A stretch of 64,000 nucleotides of DNA from Chlamydoabsidia padenii (GCA_025330725.1 JAIWND010000006.1:992001-1056000), one strand, 5' to 3'; shown: positions 1 through 14,056, counted from the first letter of the stretch. Translations and numbers: made by a program. The notes: generated by a model from the letters alone, not told the origin.

Positions 1-1522
<1,522 letters not shown>

Positions 1523-2090
1523 TATTATACGAGTAAAGTTTATTAGATGGAATATGTAAAAAGGAAAAGAAAAAAGCAGGGCTATTGAGTTTTATCTTTT
1601 TCTTTTTTTTAAAGCGGAAAAATTGGGCGGAGTGACTGTCGGGTACATTTTCTTGTCATACAAATGTTTCATGCAGCCTTACATGGGTTCAGCTCGACTT
1701 TTTTTTTTTTTTTTGGAAGGTACTAGAAACCTTTAGTGCCGTTTTTCCCTAGCTGTTCATGTCTTTGTTTATATGTTTACGTTTTTTAAGGGATACATTA
1801 CAATACATACCATCATTCTCTATAATAATGGTTTTCCCTCTCTTTCTGTCTACTTGACATTTTCCACTATCATTAAAAAAAAAAAAAGGAGGCGGAGTAT
1901 ACAATCATAATTCATGCAGCTTCTCCTTCTTACCAGAAGGAACTACACGATCCATGTTTTCAATTGATGACCTGCTCTGTTTTAAACTCCGAATGACAGA
2001 AGGCATAAAGACATTTTTTATTTGGTTCCGGAAGAATAAAACAACATATACACACCTATATTCAAAAAAAAAAAAACACTATATACTATA
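1523..2090. other. Intergenic: Hsp70 promoter side and 3' flank of the FYR gene
   Basis: No coding signal. It must hold the Hsp70 promoter, because the gene starts at 1522 on the minus strand. It contains T-rich tracts (around 1700 and 1875) and an A-run near 2065. I see TTC/GAA blocks near 1713-1732 that could be part of a gapped heat-shock element, but the match is too weak to call. Confidence 0.5.
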
Positions 2091-3146
2091 CTACTGTAGA
2101 GACTTTTTGTACTTTGTGCACTTGTCCACACCCATTTCTTCAATCAGGAATCGGATTACCGGATGAGCCAATCCATAGTATTCTGGTCCAGAGATCGAAT
2201 TACGGCCTGATTTCTTTCTAATCTGGTTTGCCTTTTTAGCCACCACTGTCCAACACCCTGTTGCTGTTTTGGCTCTGATGATATTTTCTGGGTCATCCTT
2301 TGGTTCCACCACAAACTAGTAAAACAACAACAACAAAAAGACATTAGTTCTATTCCCCGATTCCATTTCATTACTACTTACCGATGGTTCATCATTATCA
2401 CCTTCTTCCACTTTGCAGGTATATGTCGTTTGATCGTGTTCATTCACCATGCTCATATAGGTTCGTTCAACAGTATATCCCACTGGGTAAATGTGACGGG
2501 CGCAATGATAGGCTGGTTTTTCGGATTCGATTCTTCCCATAGAGATTAATGTCAGAGGTCCAAGTTCTAAAGGTAATATCACCATTCCTTGTTCATCACG
2601 TGGTATGTTGTCGACAGTTACATTGCATGCTCGACGTTTGGCTCTTGTCGAAGGCTTAGATCGCTCTAGATCAAAATAATGGGTCAGTCAAAGCATGGTG
2701 CTTGTCAGTGTTCTTTTTTTTTTTTTTTTTTTTTTTACTTTACCTTGTTTATTAGTATCGTCACTTGATGATTCGGCGTCTTCTTCCATTTTCATTTTGG
2801 AAGAGCCACCTTGTAGTTGTTTCAAGTAACTATTGAATAGTTAAAGGTAATTGAGCTGGTTAGATCATGGTAAAAAATACAACTTGTGAGGGGAGGATTA
2901 CCTGTTTTGTTTTTCAAGTTCCTGGATTCTACGATTTGCTTTATCCAAGGCTGCCTGAGCTTCTTCTTGTTTCTAAATCATTAGACGAGGGAAGGGGAGT
3001 CGCGTGAATATCTGTGCAAAAAAAAAAAAAAAAAAAAAAAAAAACCCTGACAGTTATTGACCTACCGATATAAACTCGATGAGTTTTCGCTTCATACGTC
3101 GGTGCTTTTGCATATGTTTTTCGTCCACTGTGCTCGAGTTGACCAT
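2091..3146 (-). CDS. FYRN/FYRC-domain nuclear protein (TBRG1-like)
   Basis: Predicted chromatin-associated protein of about 248 residues. Five exons on the minus strand: 3066-3146, 2902-2972, 2744-2829, 2382-2665 and 2091-2315, all joining in phase. Residues 1-60 are basic and helical (MVNSSTVDEKHMQKHRRMK, then a Glu/Lys/Leu-rich coiled coil). An acidic Ser-rich linker follows, then an FYRN domain (about 113-160, with LGPLTLISMGRI and HIYPVGYTVERTY) and an FYRC domain (about 175-245, with FVVEPKDDP, GYW-type core TGCWTVV and GPEYYGLAHPVIR). FYRN and FYRC are found in TBRG1, MLL/KMT2 and some JmjC proteins; the small size, N-terminal helix and absence of SET or PHD domains fit TBRG1 best. The start is the first ATG of the frame. 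A GCGGGATTTGAA element lies about 90 bp upstream. Confidence 0.88.
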
Positions 3147-3234
3147 GATTTGTTTGAGGGCGCAAAAATAAAAGAAAGAAGTAAATAAAAAAGGGGACGG
3201 GGAAAGGTTGCGTTTTCATCCCGAAATCAAAAAG

Positions 3235-3246
3235 TTCAAATCCCGC
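3235..3246 (-). promoter_or_regulatory. GCGGGATTTGAA element upstream of the FYR gene
   Basis: On the minus strand this reads GCGGGATTTGAA, about 90 nt before the ATG at 3146. The same or a close word sits 65-112 nt before several other genes in this window (see the entries at 8759, 9874, 15656, 37865 and 44254). Function is inferred from position only. Confidence 0.35.
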
Positions 3247-6217
3247 TATTTTTTCTGGGTTGGAAAATAAAAAGTTGCCCCTTACGCTCTTCTCTCTTTT
3301 CATTGTTACCCACTCCCTTCATGATACTCTTTGCTCTACTATTGTTTTAACCCAAGGTATACCAAAAAAAAAAAAAAAAAGTGCACCAAAGTCATGACTG
3401 CTTGTGGAAACAGGTGGCTGTATGCAAAAACGGTTGGGTGGTAATGTATGGGAGGGAAGACTAATTGATAGATTGTAACATTAACACTGGGTAATATGAC
3501 ATTCTATGTTGTGGTATCCAAAGACTTGGTGCAAGGCAATTTAACATGACTAGTATATCTAATGTAGTCAACACCCAAAAACGGCATTATACAAAGGTAA
3601 AGCTGATGACGGTTTTACCATCTTTTAATGTTTACAATAGTAATTGACTCTTTACAATAGCTATACAAGCGCAACAAGGCAATGGATTTTAAAAGGACAT
3701 GCACTAATGGATGATAGTGGATTTAGACTGTAATGTATATGAATCCATGTTGGTGCATCTATTATGGGTATGGGGCTATATGCAGTATATCTGTTGACTT
3801 GAGTCGATAAAATAGAAACATGGTGGACTGGGTGGAAGATGCTCTTGACTGGATGACTCACTTGTAACGACAATGACCCGCATTTGATGGTTCGAATCTA
3901 CTATCTAAATTAGACTTGCACATCGAAAAAGGCCGTGGCATAGATTTAGAATACTTATCATTCCCTTTAGGTCTATTATTTAATAAAACTCTTTATTTTA
4001 TACAATCAATTAAAAAAGAAAATGTTTACGATAATAATACTATATAGGTACTACCCCTGCCTCACATCAACCACATTAAAAATCAGCCATAATCATCATT
4101 GCCTCTCTTCAACCATTCCTTCCTTATCATGGATCAATTGAAAAGGTAATGAGCACTGCTAGACAGGTACTACTGGTTGCATATTTTCTCATGCAAAATT
4201 GAAACACCGCTGTGCCTAGGCCTGAGCACTTGAATTCCTAGCTGGATGGGAACCATCATAGTTCGTCAATCATTGGCAATTAAACTTTTATTTCATTTGA
4301 CATGACATGGCAAGCCTAAATCCATTCATATTCATTTCCTTTTTTGTTTTTTACAAAGTCATATAAAATGTTTTATTTTTTATTACATACAGTTTAAAAC
4401 AATAAACATTTCTATACTGTGCCTACACTATGGTAATATAATAAAGAGATAAGTATGTGAGGTAAAAAATGAGGACTAAACTCGTTGGAGGAGGGGAAGA
4501 GATAAAGCCAGAGATTGCCACCCCTTTGATAAGAGTCGCCCACCCTGAATCTATCAAAGTAAGATATGCCATATTGACTATGTTGTTTATAACCCGATAT
4601 TTACCATACCCGAATCTGTTGAGGGTCTTTCTTGATGTTATAGTCAATGTGTGTTGCTGTATCCAGTGTTGTAAATCTGATGGTTTTGATACGGTGTTGG
4701 AACCAGTACCATGTATTTTGTCAGGGGGGGCCTATTTGTCGAGGAAAGATCGCATTTTGGTACTACACAATCGACGGCTTTGGTGCTGGTCGAGATATAT
4801 TGTTGTTGGGCACGGTATATGAGAATAGAGTCTTGCTAAACTCTATTAAAGTGTTGTCGGTATCGCATGGCCGCATGGTTGGTACAGAGACCTACCAGGA
4901 GCATCGTGAACCTTCGTCCAGTGTTTTGTAATCTTGATCGCTTAATAATGATCGGATGCTGTTTAGGAGTTTTCAAGATGATTCGTTGTAGAGCTGATCC
5001 ACGAGAGCCAAGTAGATTGATTCTGGAATCATAAGTGTGGGACTTGAAGACAGATGGCCTTGAGCTGACTTGCAGTGGTTCAAGTCGAGTGGGTGACATT
5101 ATATAAAAAAACAACCGAGGTCATTGGCGTGCATGTGTCAAGTGAATAGTTAATTGATATACCTTTTGCGCATCAATGTCGTAAGCTTCAGTGTTGTTTC
5201 GTCGGGGAAGAAAAAAGAAAAGAAGAAGAAGAATAAAAAAAAGAGGGGGGGGCGGAGATAAAGATTGTCTTCCTAGCCGGCGTTTTAAATTCACCAAATA
5301 TGGTACATATATGAAATCTCAACCCCCATAAAGTTACATGACACTACAAAGTATCGTGATATAAATGGTCCCCTTGGTTCTTGAAAAGCATGTTTAAACT
5401 ATTCGCCTAAAGATGATCATGTCATACAGAGTAAAATGCCCAATGCATCGATTTTGAAGAGAGCAATCCAAAATGACACCAAGCTACCATAAGGAACATC
5501 TATAATGGTAACTTCAAGGGGAAAGAAATATCATCGGCAGTTAAAATTGGCACTTTTAAATTGTCATCCTGGATTAATTTCATAATTTACCCCAGAGTCT
5601 CCACGTGCTCCTTGACAAAAGTACTTCTCCAACATGATGTATGACGTTGTTCCAACTGATTGATGGGAGCACCCGTTTTTGATCTGGGTAACTTGAATTT
5701 TTCGTCGAATAAGCGGCGAATGAAATATCAGTTAATATTATGTGGGAAGTATGTGGGTTTCCTTTTATTTTTCACTTACCATTGGCCGAAGCCCCGTACC
5801 CATCCCTTATCCAAGGATTGACTGACAAGTTGTTGCTGTTTGTTAAAGGAAAAGAATTTAAAAGCTCTTTTATATGGTGTGAAAAAGAAAAAATCAGATG
5901 ATCATAACCCATGCATTGTCAAATTATAACAATCTTATACAGGACATTGGCCATCACAGTTCGCATTAATTTAAATGACGCCTATAGGAAGCCACTCGGG
6001 CAAAAGCTTACTCTAATCGACGAAAGATTAAATTTACTCTTTTGATCTGATGTCGGTGTTTTAATTTACGATCAGGTTTTGAAGGGGTTGTTTTTCGTCA
6101 AAGGGGGAAAATTTTTTGGCGCTCTTCCTTTTCCACTCTCTTCTTTTTTTTTTTTTTTTTTCTTCTTCTTCCTTCTTCTTCCTCCATTTTACCTTTGCAC
6201 GTACCTCCATCTTACCA
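3247..6217. other. Long intergenic region, mostly without recognisable content
   Basis: Nearly 3 kb of AT-rich DNA with many stops in all frames. It holds poly(A) at 3363-3380, purine-rich tracts at 5205-5250 and pyrimidine-rich tracts at 6145-6185, just before LIS1. Open stretches at 4469-4931 on the plus strand and 4836-5114 on the minus strand have no recognisable protein features and overlap each other. One coding-like fragment at 5587-5835 is listed separately. A TTCGAATC word near 3893 is not part of a foldable tRNA. Confidence 0.5.
5587..5835 (-). other. Coding-like fragment, possible gene relic
   Basis: On the minus strand, 5780-5835 is preceded by an AACAG acceptor, reads QQLVSQSLDKGWVRGFGQW and ends at a clean GTAAGTG donor. 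Downstream (5587 to about 5700) an open stretch ends in a TAA stop and reads LFDEKFKLPRSKTGAP onward. The two blocks can be joined only with a guessed acceptor, no convincing first exon was found, and I do not recognise a family. It may be the 3' end of a small gene or a relic of one. Confidence 0.22.
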
Positions 6218-8043
6218 ATGACAAGCATTCTTTCTGAACGACAAAAGGAAGAATTGTAAGTAACTAGAAGAATATGACACTGGGGAAAAAAAGGGGGGGT
6301 GATAGGTGGCGTCTCATCACGTACAGTCTTTAACAAAAAGTATAAAGAAACAGAGATGATGAAACTAGTTGTATTGACAGTTTACAAACTATCACTTGTC
6401 CTGTTTATTTTGCTTTATTGTTATAGACTGTTTATCGTTGAAACCCTAAAACTAACTTGATATTTATTTTATTTGCAACTCTAGACACAAGGCCATCCTG
6501 GACTACCTGAATGCTAATGGTTTTTCTGAATCTTTTGCTACACTCAAGAATGAAACACACATCACTGACTTTGTACCTGATCCTAAACAAAAATATGCTG
6601 GTCTCTTGGAAAAAAAGTGGACTTCAGTTATTAGATTACAGAAAAAGGTAATACAGTATGGAACAAAGATTTAATAAAATAGTACAACTAACACCCTGTG
6701 TTTATAGATCATGGAACTGGAAACCAAGACCTCACAAATGCAAGAAGAATTGAACAATGCACCTGTACGAAAACAAACAAGTTCGGTAGATTGGATTCCT
6801 CGACCACCAGAACAACATAGTCTAACCGGTCATCGAAGTCCCATTACTCGTGTGGAATTCCATCCTGTATATCAAGTATTGGCCTCTGCATCTGAAGATA
6901 CGACCATCAAGATTTGGGATTATGAATCTGGTGACTTTGAATGTACCCTGAAAGGTCACACCAAGGCTGTTCAAGATTTGGCATTTGATCCTAAAGGGAA
7001 CTATCTTGGTAAGTGAAGGGGGGGGAAAGGGGATATTATTTAATCACTAATTCACTTACTTTATAAATAGTATCTTGTTCTGCCGACTTGACGATCAAGG
7101 TATGGGATGTAAACAACGATTATAAATGCATCAAGACTCTGTATGGACATGATCATAGCGTTTCATCAGTGTGTTTCCTACCTTCAGGGGATAAGATTGT
7201 ATCAGCATCTCGTGACAAGACTATCAAATTATGGGATGTGGCTTCTGGTTATTGTGAAAAGACATATAGTGGACACTCTGAATGGGTGAGATCTGTGGTG
7301 CCAAGCGAAGATGGAAGATGGTTAATAACTGCATCTAATGATCAGGTAATGGGAGGGGGGGAATATACTAGATTCACTTTTTTTTATTTTTTATTTTATT
7401 TTTTACTAATCTAATCTCTATTCTTTGTAATAGACTGCTCGATTATGGGATATACAAACTACTGAAACGAAAATGGACTTTAGAGGACATGAACATGTAG
7501 TAGAATGGGCTATATTTGTACCTGTCAATGCATATCCTTATATTGAAGAACTCATTGATATTAATGTAAGTTGTGGATAAACAAATACATGATATAACAT
7601 TGTAAACTCACTCTTCTTTTTTTTTTTTGGTAGAATAAAACCAACAAGGATCAACCAATGCCAGGTCAATATATCATTACTGGATCTCGGGATAAAACGA
7701 TCAAACTATGGGATATCAATGGACAACTCTTACATACATTCGTTGGTCACGACAACTGGGTGCGTGGACTGGTGGTGCATCCAAGTGGGAAATATCTACT
7801 AAGTGCTTCAGATGACAAGTCAATTAAGATATGGGATCTTAAAACAGGTCGATGTATGAAAACATTAGAAGCACATGCTCATTTTGTCACTTGTATTAGG
7901 TAAGTTGGATATGGATTATGGGTATCCTTGTTATTCACACTCTTATTTATATATATATATATATATATAGTTACTGTCATACCTCACCTGTGGTTGCCAC
8001 TGGAAGCGTGGATCAAACGGTCAAGGTGTGGCAATGTCGATAA
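6218..8043 (+). CDS. PAC1: LIS1/PAC1 (NudF) dynein regulator, WD40 protein
   Basis: Regulator of cytoplasmic dynein needed for nuclear migration and hyphal transport; it binds the dynein motor domain and NudE/Ndl1. Seven exons: 6218-6255, 6485-6647, 6708-7008, 7071-7345, 7434-7565, 7634-7899 and 7971-8043, giving about 415 residues, the family's usual length (about 410-450). The N-terminus (LSERQKEEL, then [15 protein letters not shown]) is the LisH dimerisation motif, followed by a coiled coil (about 55-85) and seven WD40 repeats with the usual GH...W[D/Q] ends ([30 protein letters not shown]). All junctions stay in phase. The last intron ends in a (TA)n tract directly before its acceptor. 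The start at 6218 is the first ATG of the LisH frame. Confidence 0.97.
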
Positions 8044-8859
8044 ATGCTTTCTTCTTTTTTTTTTTTTATTACCTTTGGATGACCTACTTTTGTTCTAGTT
8101 TAGATCCCCTCTTTCTTTTATCTCTTACTTATTACTCCTCTTGGTGTGGTGATTTTTACACATTGTACATGAAGATCTCACACCACTTTATCTCTTCATC
8201 TTTTTTTTTTTTATATTTATATTACTATTATTATCTTTTACTGCTCTGTTGGCAATACTACATATACTTCTCTCTTTTAAATTAGAAAAGAAGAACTGGT
8301 TGATTATCACATTTCCCCTTCCCCTCTACTTGTTTTTTCTTTAATCTTTTAAAACACTTACCCTTCCTCTTCTTGTATTTTCTTATCTCTTTTTACCAAC
8401 CAGCATGATATCCTCTTTTTTTTTTTTTTTTACAATCCTTCCTTTATATACACACACCCCACACATATATATACTTATCTTTTGGTTATCACTTTTGATG
8501 AATAAAAACGTTGAAACTTTATAAATAATGATTGTGTCCACGGTGAAGCGGGGTTTTAATGCTAATGAAGAAAATGCATAAATCTGGTAAATGAGCCTAA
8601 TAATGTGCACCATAGCTGTTTGTTTGATGTAAATTTATATGATGGATTCACCGTAGGATCCAAAAGTGGTTTGATGCATTCGACTTGAGAAAAGTACACA
8701 ATTCAGCTCGATGTTACGAATAATCCAGCCCCATTTGGGTTAAGCCCAGGTACCAAAGTCGGGATTTGAAAAAATCTGTCACTCTATTTTTCTTGTTTTC
8801 TCGCTGGGGATTTTCATTTCTTTCTTTTACCCGACTCTTTCTTTTTTTTTTAGTCTACC
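8044..8859. other. Intergenic between LIS1 and the CCDC43-like gene
   Basis: LIS1 3' flank, T-rich and pyrimidine-rich DNA (8050-8430), then a short promoter region for the next gene with a TCGGGATTTGAA word at 8759-8770. No coding signal. Confidence 0.5.
8759..8770 (+). promoter_or_regulatory. TCGGGATTTGAA element upstream of the CCDC43-like gene
   Basis: Close match to the recurring GCGGGRTTTGAA word, about 90 nt before the ATG at 8860 and in the same orientation as the gene. Role inferred only. Confidence 0.35.
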
Positions 8860-9717
8860 ATGGATCTTGTTGACCAAGTGACCAAACAATTGCAAACTAT
8901 CCAACTTGAAGGTATGTAATGCTTTTGCTTTCGAAACTATTTGACACTCACACCTTTTATTATAGATAACGATATCTCGGAATACATTGTTGGTATTGTA
9001 CAAGACGATACCCTCGAAGACGACGAAAAACGAGAGGTGATTGGTGGATTCTTGGCAGAAACAACGGTAAGTGTGGGGGGGGATGTGAGGATGGAAGACT
9101 CCAATACCAACCTATGTACTCATTTTTTTTTACTCTATAGGATGAATCCACCGATACTCTGATTGACACTATTCTCGCAAACTGGAAACAAATACAACAA
9201 GACCAAGAAAAAGCAGAGTCAGACCGCAAGCAACAACAAGTAGAAAAGGCACAAGGTAAGTAAATGAACATGGGTATAATTACGTCTGACTGTATTGATT
9301 ATATAGCGCTTGAAAAGGAACGACTGTTAAACTCTGAAAGAGAACGGGAACGACTGGCTCAACTGGCTGCGGAGAAGGCTGCAGCAAAACAACTATCAAA
9401 GGAACAACGATTGGAACGAGACAGACTACGACAACAATATGATGATATGGATACAACAACTCGTGAAGGTAAGGCTCTATATATACAAATATGGGGTAGT
9501 AAACGACTTTTATTATCATTTCATAGATGACCTGTCAGTTAATCAAAACGCCGCCTTGATTCAAGAAAAGGAAAAGAATCGACGTGAAGAATTGAAGAAA
9601 CAAAGTGAAAAGGAAAAGGAACGCAACAAGATGTTACTGGACAAACAAAGGCAACAGAAACTAGACAAGGATGCTGAAAACAAAAAGAAGGGCAAGAAGG
9701 AACGCAAACGGGGTTAA
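8860..9717 (+). CDS. CCDC43-like coiled-coil protein
   Basis: Protein of about 206 residues with five exons: 8860-8911, 8966-9066, 9141-9255, 9307-9468 and 9527-9717, all in phase. Residues 1-70 form an acidic helical domain (DISEYIVGIVQDDTLEDDEK ... LIDTILANWKQ) like the N-terminal PWI-related domain of CCDC43. The rest is a highly charged coiled coil rich in Glu, Arg, Lys and Gln, ending in a very basic tail (KKKGKKERKRG). The order (short acidic domain, long charged helix, lysine tail) and length match the CCDC43 family, whose molecular role is not established. The basic tail suggests nucleic-acid contact or nuclear location, but that is inference. Confidence 0.78.
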
Positions 9718-9873
9718 TGGACATTATACATACATACCCTATCATTTATATTATACTCTAGTTTAGTAATACCATTTAGATTAAACTATTGTTATTGATG
9801 TATCTTTTTTTTAAAAAAATAAACCTTTACCATTTGCTGTCAGGGCTTGCATTCTATGATTCCCAAAATGGGG

Positions 9874-9885
9874 GCGGGATTTAAA
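9874..9885 (+). promoter_or_regulatory. GCGGGATTTAAA element upstream of the G-patch gene
   Basis: Close match to the recurring GCGGGRTTTGAA word, inside a short G-rich stretch about 65 nt before the ATG at 9950. Role inferred only. Confidence 0.35.
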
Positions 9886-9949
9886 AATGAATTTTGTTTA
9901 TCACTTGAATTTATTGTATCGGCACCTCTCTCTTCTCTTCACTTTACAC

Positions 9950-11265
9950 ATGTTTTCTCAAACTAAACCATCTCAACCTACCTTCAAGATTATCATTCGC
10001 TCTGACTTGACAAGTGCTTCAGCTTCAAACAAGAACGACGATCAAGAAGCGACCTTGAAACCGACATCACCAGATAATTCGATACAGCAACAGCAACCAC
10101 AATCTGATCCCTCCCCACCTGAAACAACTACAACAGGTGATATCGAAAGAAAGCGGAAACATGCGGACAAAGAAGGTGGATTACTGGCAACGAAAAAGGT
10201 AACCCTCCCTTTTCCTCCTCCTCCTCTTTCTAACTCATGACTTTTGATGGTACACATTATAGGTCTGTGCTCAATTGGGACGATGGAATCAGAAACGGGA
10301 AGAACTTCAGGTGTCTCAACAAGAAGGAGAAGTGGCTACTGATTATGGTGATTATGAACTCCTGGCTTGCCTGCTATGCAGTCGTAAATTCAAGTCAAAA
10401 CAAGATGTAACTCGACACCAAGCACTCTCCGATCTACACAAAGTACGATACAAGCTCCTTACCATATCAAAACACCTTTTTTTTTTTTTTTACTTATCAG
10501 GGGTGTGTGTGTATATGGGATGGGGGAGGGGGTTTTCCTATCATGCATAATAATGGCACACTATGGTGACTTGATATTGACCCGTTATTAAAAACATCAA
10601 ATAGAAAAATAGTCTAGATCCGATGATGGTAGAAAAAGCTCGAATCAAACTTGAAGAAAAACTCAACACTATGGAACCTTTGGAGGTAAGTCAAATAAAT
10701 CATCGATGGGTATAGGCAGATTGAAAACTCGACTTTTTTTATGCTAGGTATCATTATCTAATAGTTATCGGAATCGAGCTGCAGAACGACGACAAGCTTA
10801 CCATCAACCAGAACGACCCAGTCTGGATGATCACTTTAAGAAACCACCGCCAATTACACAAACCAATAACAAGAAATCATATGAAAGGTATATTTATATA
10901 TATAACTTGAATGATATCGTACTTAATCTTTATATTATTATTATTATTATAGTGCATCCAGCATGTCCATACCAATGAAGGATGACAATATCGGTGCGAA
11001 AATGCTCAAGCAAATGGGTTGGAGGAATGGTCAAGGTCTCGGTAAGGAAGGTTCGGGGATTACTAATCCTATTGCTGCTGAACGATACACTCAAGGTGCT
11101 GGGCTTGGATCAGCAAATACGAAATCAAGACTGAATGGTGATACTTACAAGGAACGGGCACGGGAATTGGTAAGTTTTTATGATCTCTTGGACTGATATC
11201 TTACTGTTTATACTTGACACTTTATCTTTATATAGGCTCGAAGACGGCTCCAAGAGGAACTCTAG
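9950..11265 (+). CDS. RBM5/RBM10-type zinc-finger and G-patch splicing protein
   Basis: Probable pre-mRNA splicing factor of about 298 residues, equivalent to the C-terminal half of RBM5/RBM10 without RRMs or an OCRE domain. Six exons: 9950-10198, 10263-10442, 10605-10685, 10748-10887, 10953-11169 and 11236-11265. After a polar Gln/Pro/Thr-rich N-terminus comes a basic segment, then a C2H2 finger (YELLACLLCSRKFKSKQDV with later H..H in RHQALSDLH). Next are an RNRAAERRQAYHQPE stretch typical of RBM5/10, and a G-patch (NIGAKMLKQMGWRNGQGLGK ... GAGLG). The end, YKERARELARRRLQEEL, also fits that family. The ATG at 9950 is used because the sequence before it is hydrophobic, low in coding character and overlaps the promoter word. 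Confidence 0.85.
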
Positions 11266-11803
11266 TTATAGCTACCATATAGAATAGTCATACTCCTCCC
11301 CTTTTACTATTTTAATAAAATCCATATTTGACTCTTTACACTATCATTTGGGCTCAGGGTAATTCGCTGGCATTGGTTATATGTACCTAGTCCTTGGGTA
11401 GGCTGTCTACCTGTGAAGATTCAAACCCCGATATATTTCCGTCTCACCTCATTCCCAGATTATCTCCCCATCATAAAAGAGGCATACATGCTAATCATGC
11501 ATTTGATAGGTCTCAAACCAGTATGTACAAAGTAAGAATGACATCAGAAGGCAGTTGCCAAGAGCAATGTTCCATACTGAAGGGGGGCTGGGTGAATGAT
11601 CAGAAATTCACCCAACCCAGGGCCAAGCTTTTTTTTTTTTTTTTTGGACTGACCTATTTTTTCCCAATTAGGATCATTTAACTCCGACTTTTTTTTTTTT
11701 TTTTTGACTGATCCGCCGCCTTTATCAAGGCACTTTTTTTTTTCTTTTTTCTTTTTCCCCTTTCACTTTTCTTTCCGATATTTTATTCTGACACTTTTAT
11801 CTA
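11266..11803. other. Intergenic before the Ca2+/H+ exchanger
   Basis: RBM-like 3' flank and the exchanger's promoter. It contains a small inverted repeat of CTGGGTGAAT / ATTCACCCA type at 11588-11619, two T-runs (11631-11645 and 11690-11705) followed by GACTGA(C/T), and a pyrimidine-rich stretch just before the start codon. No coding signal. Confidence 0.5.
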
Positions 11804-13924
11804 ATGACATCCCCAACGGACGATTTACAAACCATGGTACCTACTCTGGATAATGAACAAACCTCTTCAACAAATACCACTACTCATCAACAAGATTATG
11901 ACAGCAAAATACAACTCAATCACGACAAGACCGTTAGTCAACACAGTGCAGAAAGCAGTAGTAGGAGGGACAGTGACAAGTCTTTCACAGTCGACAACAC
12001 AAGTCATCGTGAACCTACTATCAAAGAAGGTCTATTGGCGATCGTCAAGTCCTCTTGGATCAATCCTTTGGTTGTCTTTATTCCTTTTGGTATTGCTTCT
12101 CATTTTGTCTGGAGCCCTACTGTCACCTTTATCCTCAACTTTATTGCTATTGTACCTTTGGCCAAGTTATTGGGTTATGCTACTGAAGATATCAGTCTTC
12201 GAATTGGTGAAGTAAGTACAATATACATATATAATCTACCTTATGATATATCACCATTTACTAAATTTAGTTCATTTCTCTTATGGTTGCTCAAATCGAA
12301 CCTTCCTCTTTTTCTTGGTCGGGCATTTAGGTACTGGGCGGTCTATTAAATGCTTCTTTTGGTAACGCTGTGGAATTGATCGTGTCTATTATTGCACTTT
12401 CAAAAAACCTGGTGATCGTTGTGGTAAAGTAAAGGATAAACAAGAAAAGACAAAGATGACTAAATATAAACTGTTTTAATAGCAAGCAAGTATGTTGGGA
12501 TCTATCCTATCAAACTTGTTACTGGTCTTGGGAATGTGCTTTTGGTTTGGTGGATATCGATACAAGGAACAAACCTTCAACGTCACCGCGGCTCAAACTT
12601 CTGCTTCCTTACTCTTTATCGCCACTGCCTCCTTGCTTCTTCCTGCGGCTTTTTATGGATCTACTTTTGGTAGCGAAAACATCACAACTGTCAACTCGGA
12701 TATTTTGATCATCTCTCGAGCCACATCGATCATTCTCTTGGTGGTCTATTTTGCTTATTTGTTTTTCCAGGTAATATCACAAAAAGAAGAATATATAAAA
12801 AAAAAAAAAAAAAAAAAGTACTGAATGTATGTGTGGCTAGTGGATCTAACCTCTTTTTTTGGTACGTAGCTCAAGACTCACAAGCACCTGGTACGTGGAA
12901 ATCGAGAACGTGGTGCGGGGTTGGAATATATATGGTACTAACTTTATTCATCTCTCTCTTTGATTGATATTTAGTTTATGGAAGAAGCTGCCATTGAAGA
13001 ACGTCGACCATTACGAAGATCCTTGGATGGAGAAGAAGCCCTTGAACAACAAGTAGACATTGATGAAGAAGAAGAAGAAGAAGCGGAAACTCCTCAAATG
13101 CCTTTTTGGATGTCTATCGTTTTGTAAGTAAAATAGGTGATCGCCCCGCGCGGTGATCGAAATGGATAAATTTAACCCGACTCCCTTTAATGATATGATC
13201 AGGTTACTTGTGATTACTGCTCTTGTTGCTGTCTGCGCTGAATTCTTGGTTAGTGCTATCGAGGCTGTGGTTGAACAATGGCATATTAGTCAAACATTTG
13301 TTGGTCTTATCTTATTGCCGATCGTTGGGTAAGAAGAAGAAGAAGAAGAAGATGTAATCTGTTTGCTAACGAATCATCCGCTTTTTTTTTTTTTTTTTTT
13401 TTTTGTAGTAATGCAGCTGAGCATGTCACTGCTGTTACTGTTGCTTATAAAAACAAGGTATGATAGTATTCCTCAACTTGATATAGGAACATTCTAACAT
13501 GCTCTTCTTTTAGATGGATTTGGCTCTGGGTGTTGCGGTTGGTAGTAGTATGCAAATTGCTCTTCTTGTCACACCTTTGATGGTAATCATCGGCTGGGGT
13601 ATTAACGTTGACATGAGTTTATACTTTAACATTTATGAAACGGCTGTCATGTTTATTGCTGTGGTGATGGTCAATTATCTTATCATGGACGGAAAAAGTA
13701 ACTGGTTAGAAGGTAAGTTGTATATTAGAAATGAGCAAAGAACCCACATCATCGTCATACTAACATGTTAATCCTTTACATTAGGCTTGATGTTATTTGC
13801 TATTTACATCATTATCGCCATTAGCTTTTACTATTACCCGGATAATGCTTCAGGCGGTCTTTCCGGTGATAATGCTAGCTCTACCTCTGGTGCAATCACA
13901 GGCCCCGCCATCGGTGCCCATTAG
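11804..13924 (+). CDS. VCX1: CAX-family Ca2+/H+ exchanger (vacuolar)
   Basis: Membrane antiporter predicted to load Ca2+ into the vacuole using the proton gradient. Nine exons: 11804-12211, 12331-12423, 12483-12770, 12870-12890, 12975-13123, 13203-13328, 13409-13457, 13514-13712 and 13785-13924, giving about 490 residues. After a polar Ser/Thr/Asp-rich N-terminal tail of about 75 residues come two sets of transmembrane helices with the paired CAX motifs [13 protein letters not shown] and [13 protein letters not shown] (the c-1 and c-2 repeats that bind Ca2+). The halves are separated by an acidic loop of repeated Glu (about 300-330). Exon 4 is only 21 nt (LKTHKHL). The length and acidic loop match fungal VCX1/CAX. 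The start is the first ATG after a pyrimidine-rich leader. The Golgi/plasma-membrane paralogues cannot be excluded from sequence alone. Confidence 0.94.
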
Positions 13925-14056
13925 TCATAATCATTGTATTCTATCCTTACTCCTTATTCCATTAGAATTATAACTTTATGCATAACTTGTACTAATAAAC
14001 TGTATTTTACAAATCTCCACTCCCTTCGGTAAAATATACAAGCGGCGCTTAAAATG

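Noticed and set aside
1713..1732. Heat-shock element upstream of Hsp70
   Set aside because: GAA/TTC units are present, but spacing and number fall short of a convincing HSE.
3880..3910. TTCGAATC word resembling a tRNA T-loop
   Set aside because: The flanking bases do not form a T-stem, and no acceptor stem or anticodon arm can be built around it.
4469..5114. Overlapping open stretches on both strands
   Set aside because: No splice context, no recognisable motif and atypical residue composition; treated as chance.
6061..6336. Minus-strand Lys/Glu-rich open stretch across the LIS1 start
   Set aside because: It is the antisense of a pyrimidine-rich LIS1 leader and overlaps LIS1 exon 1.
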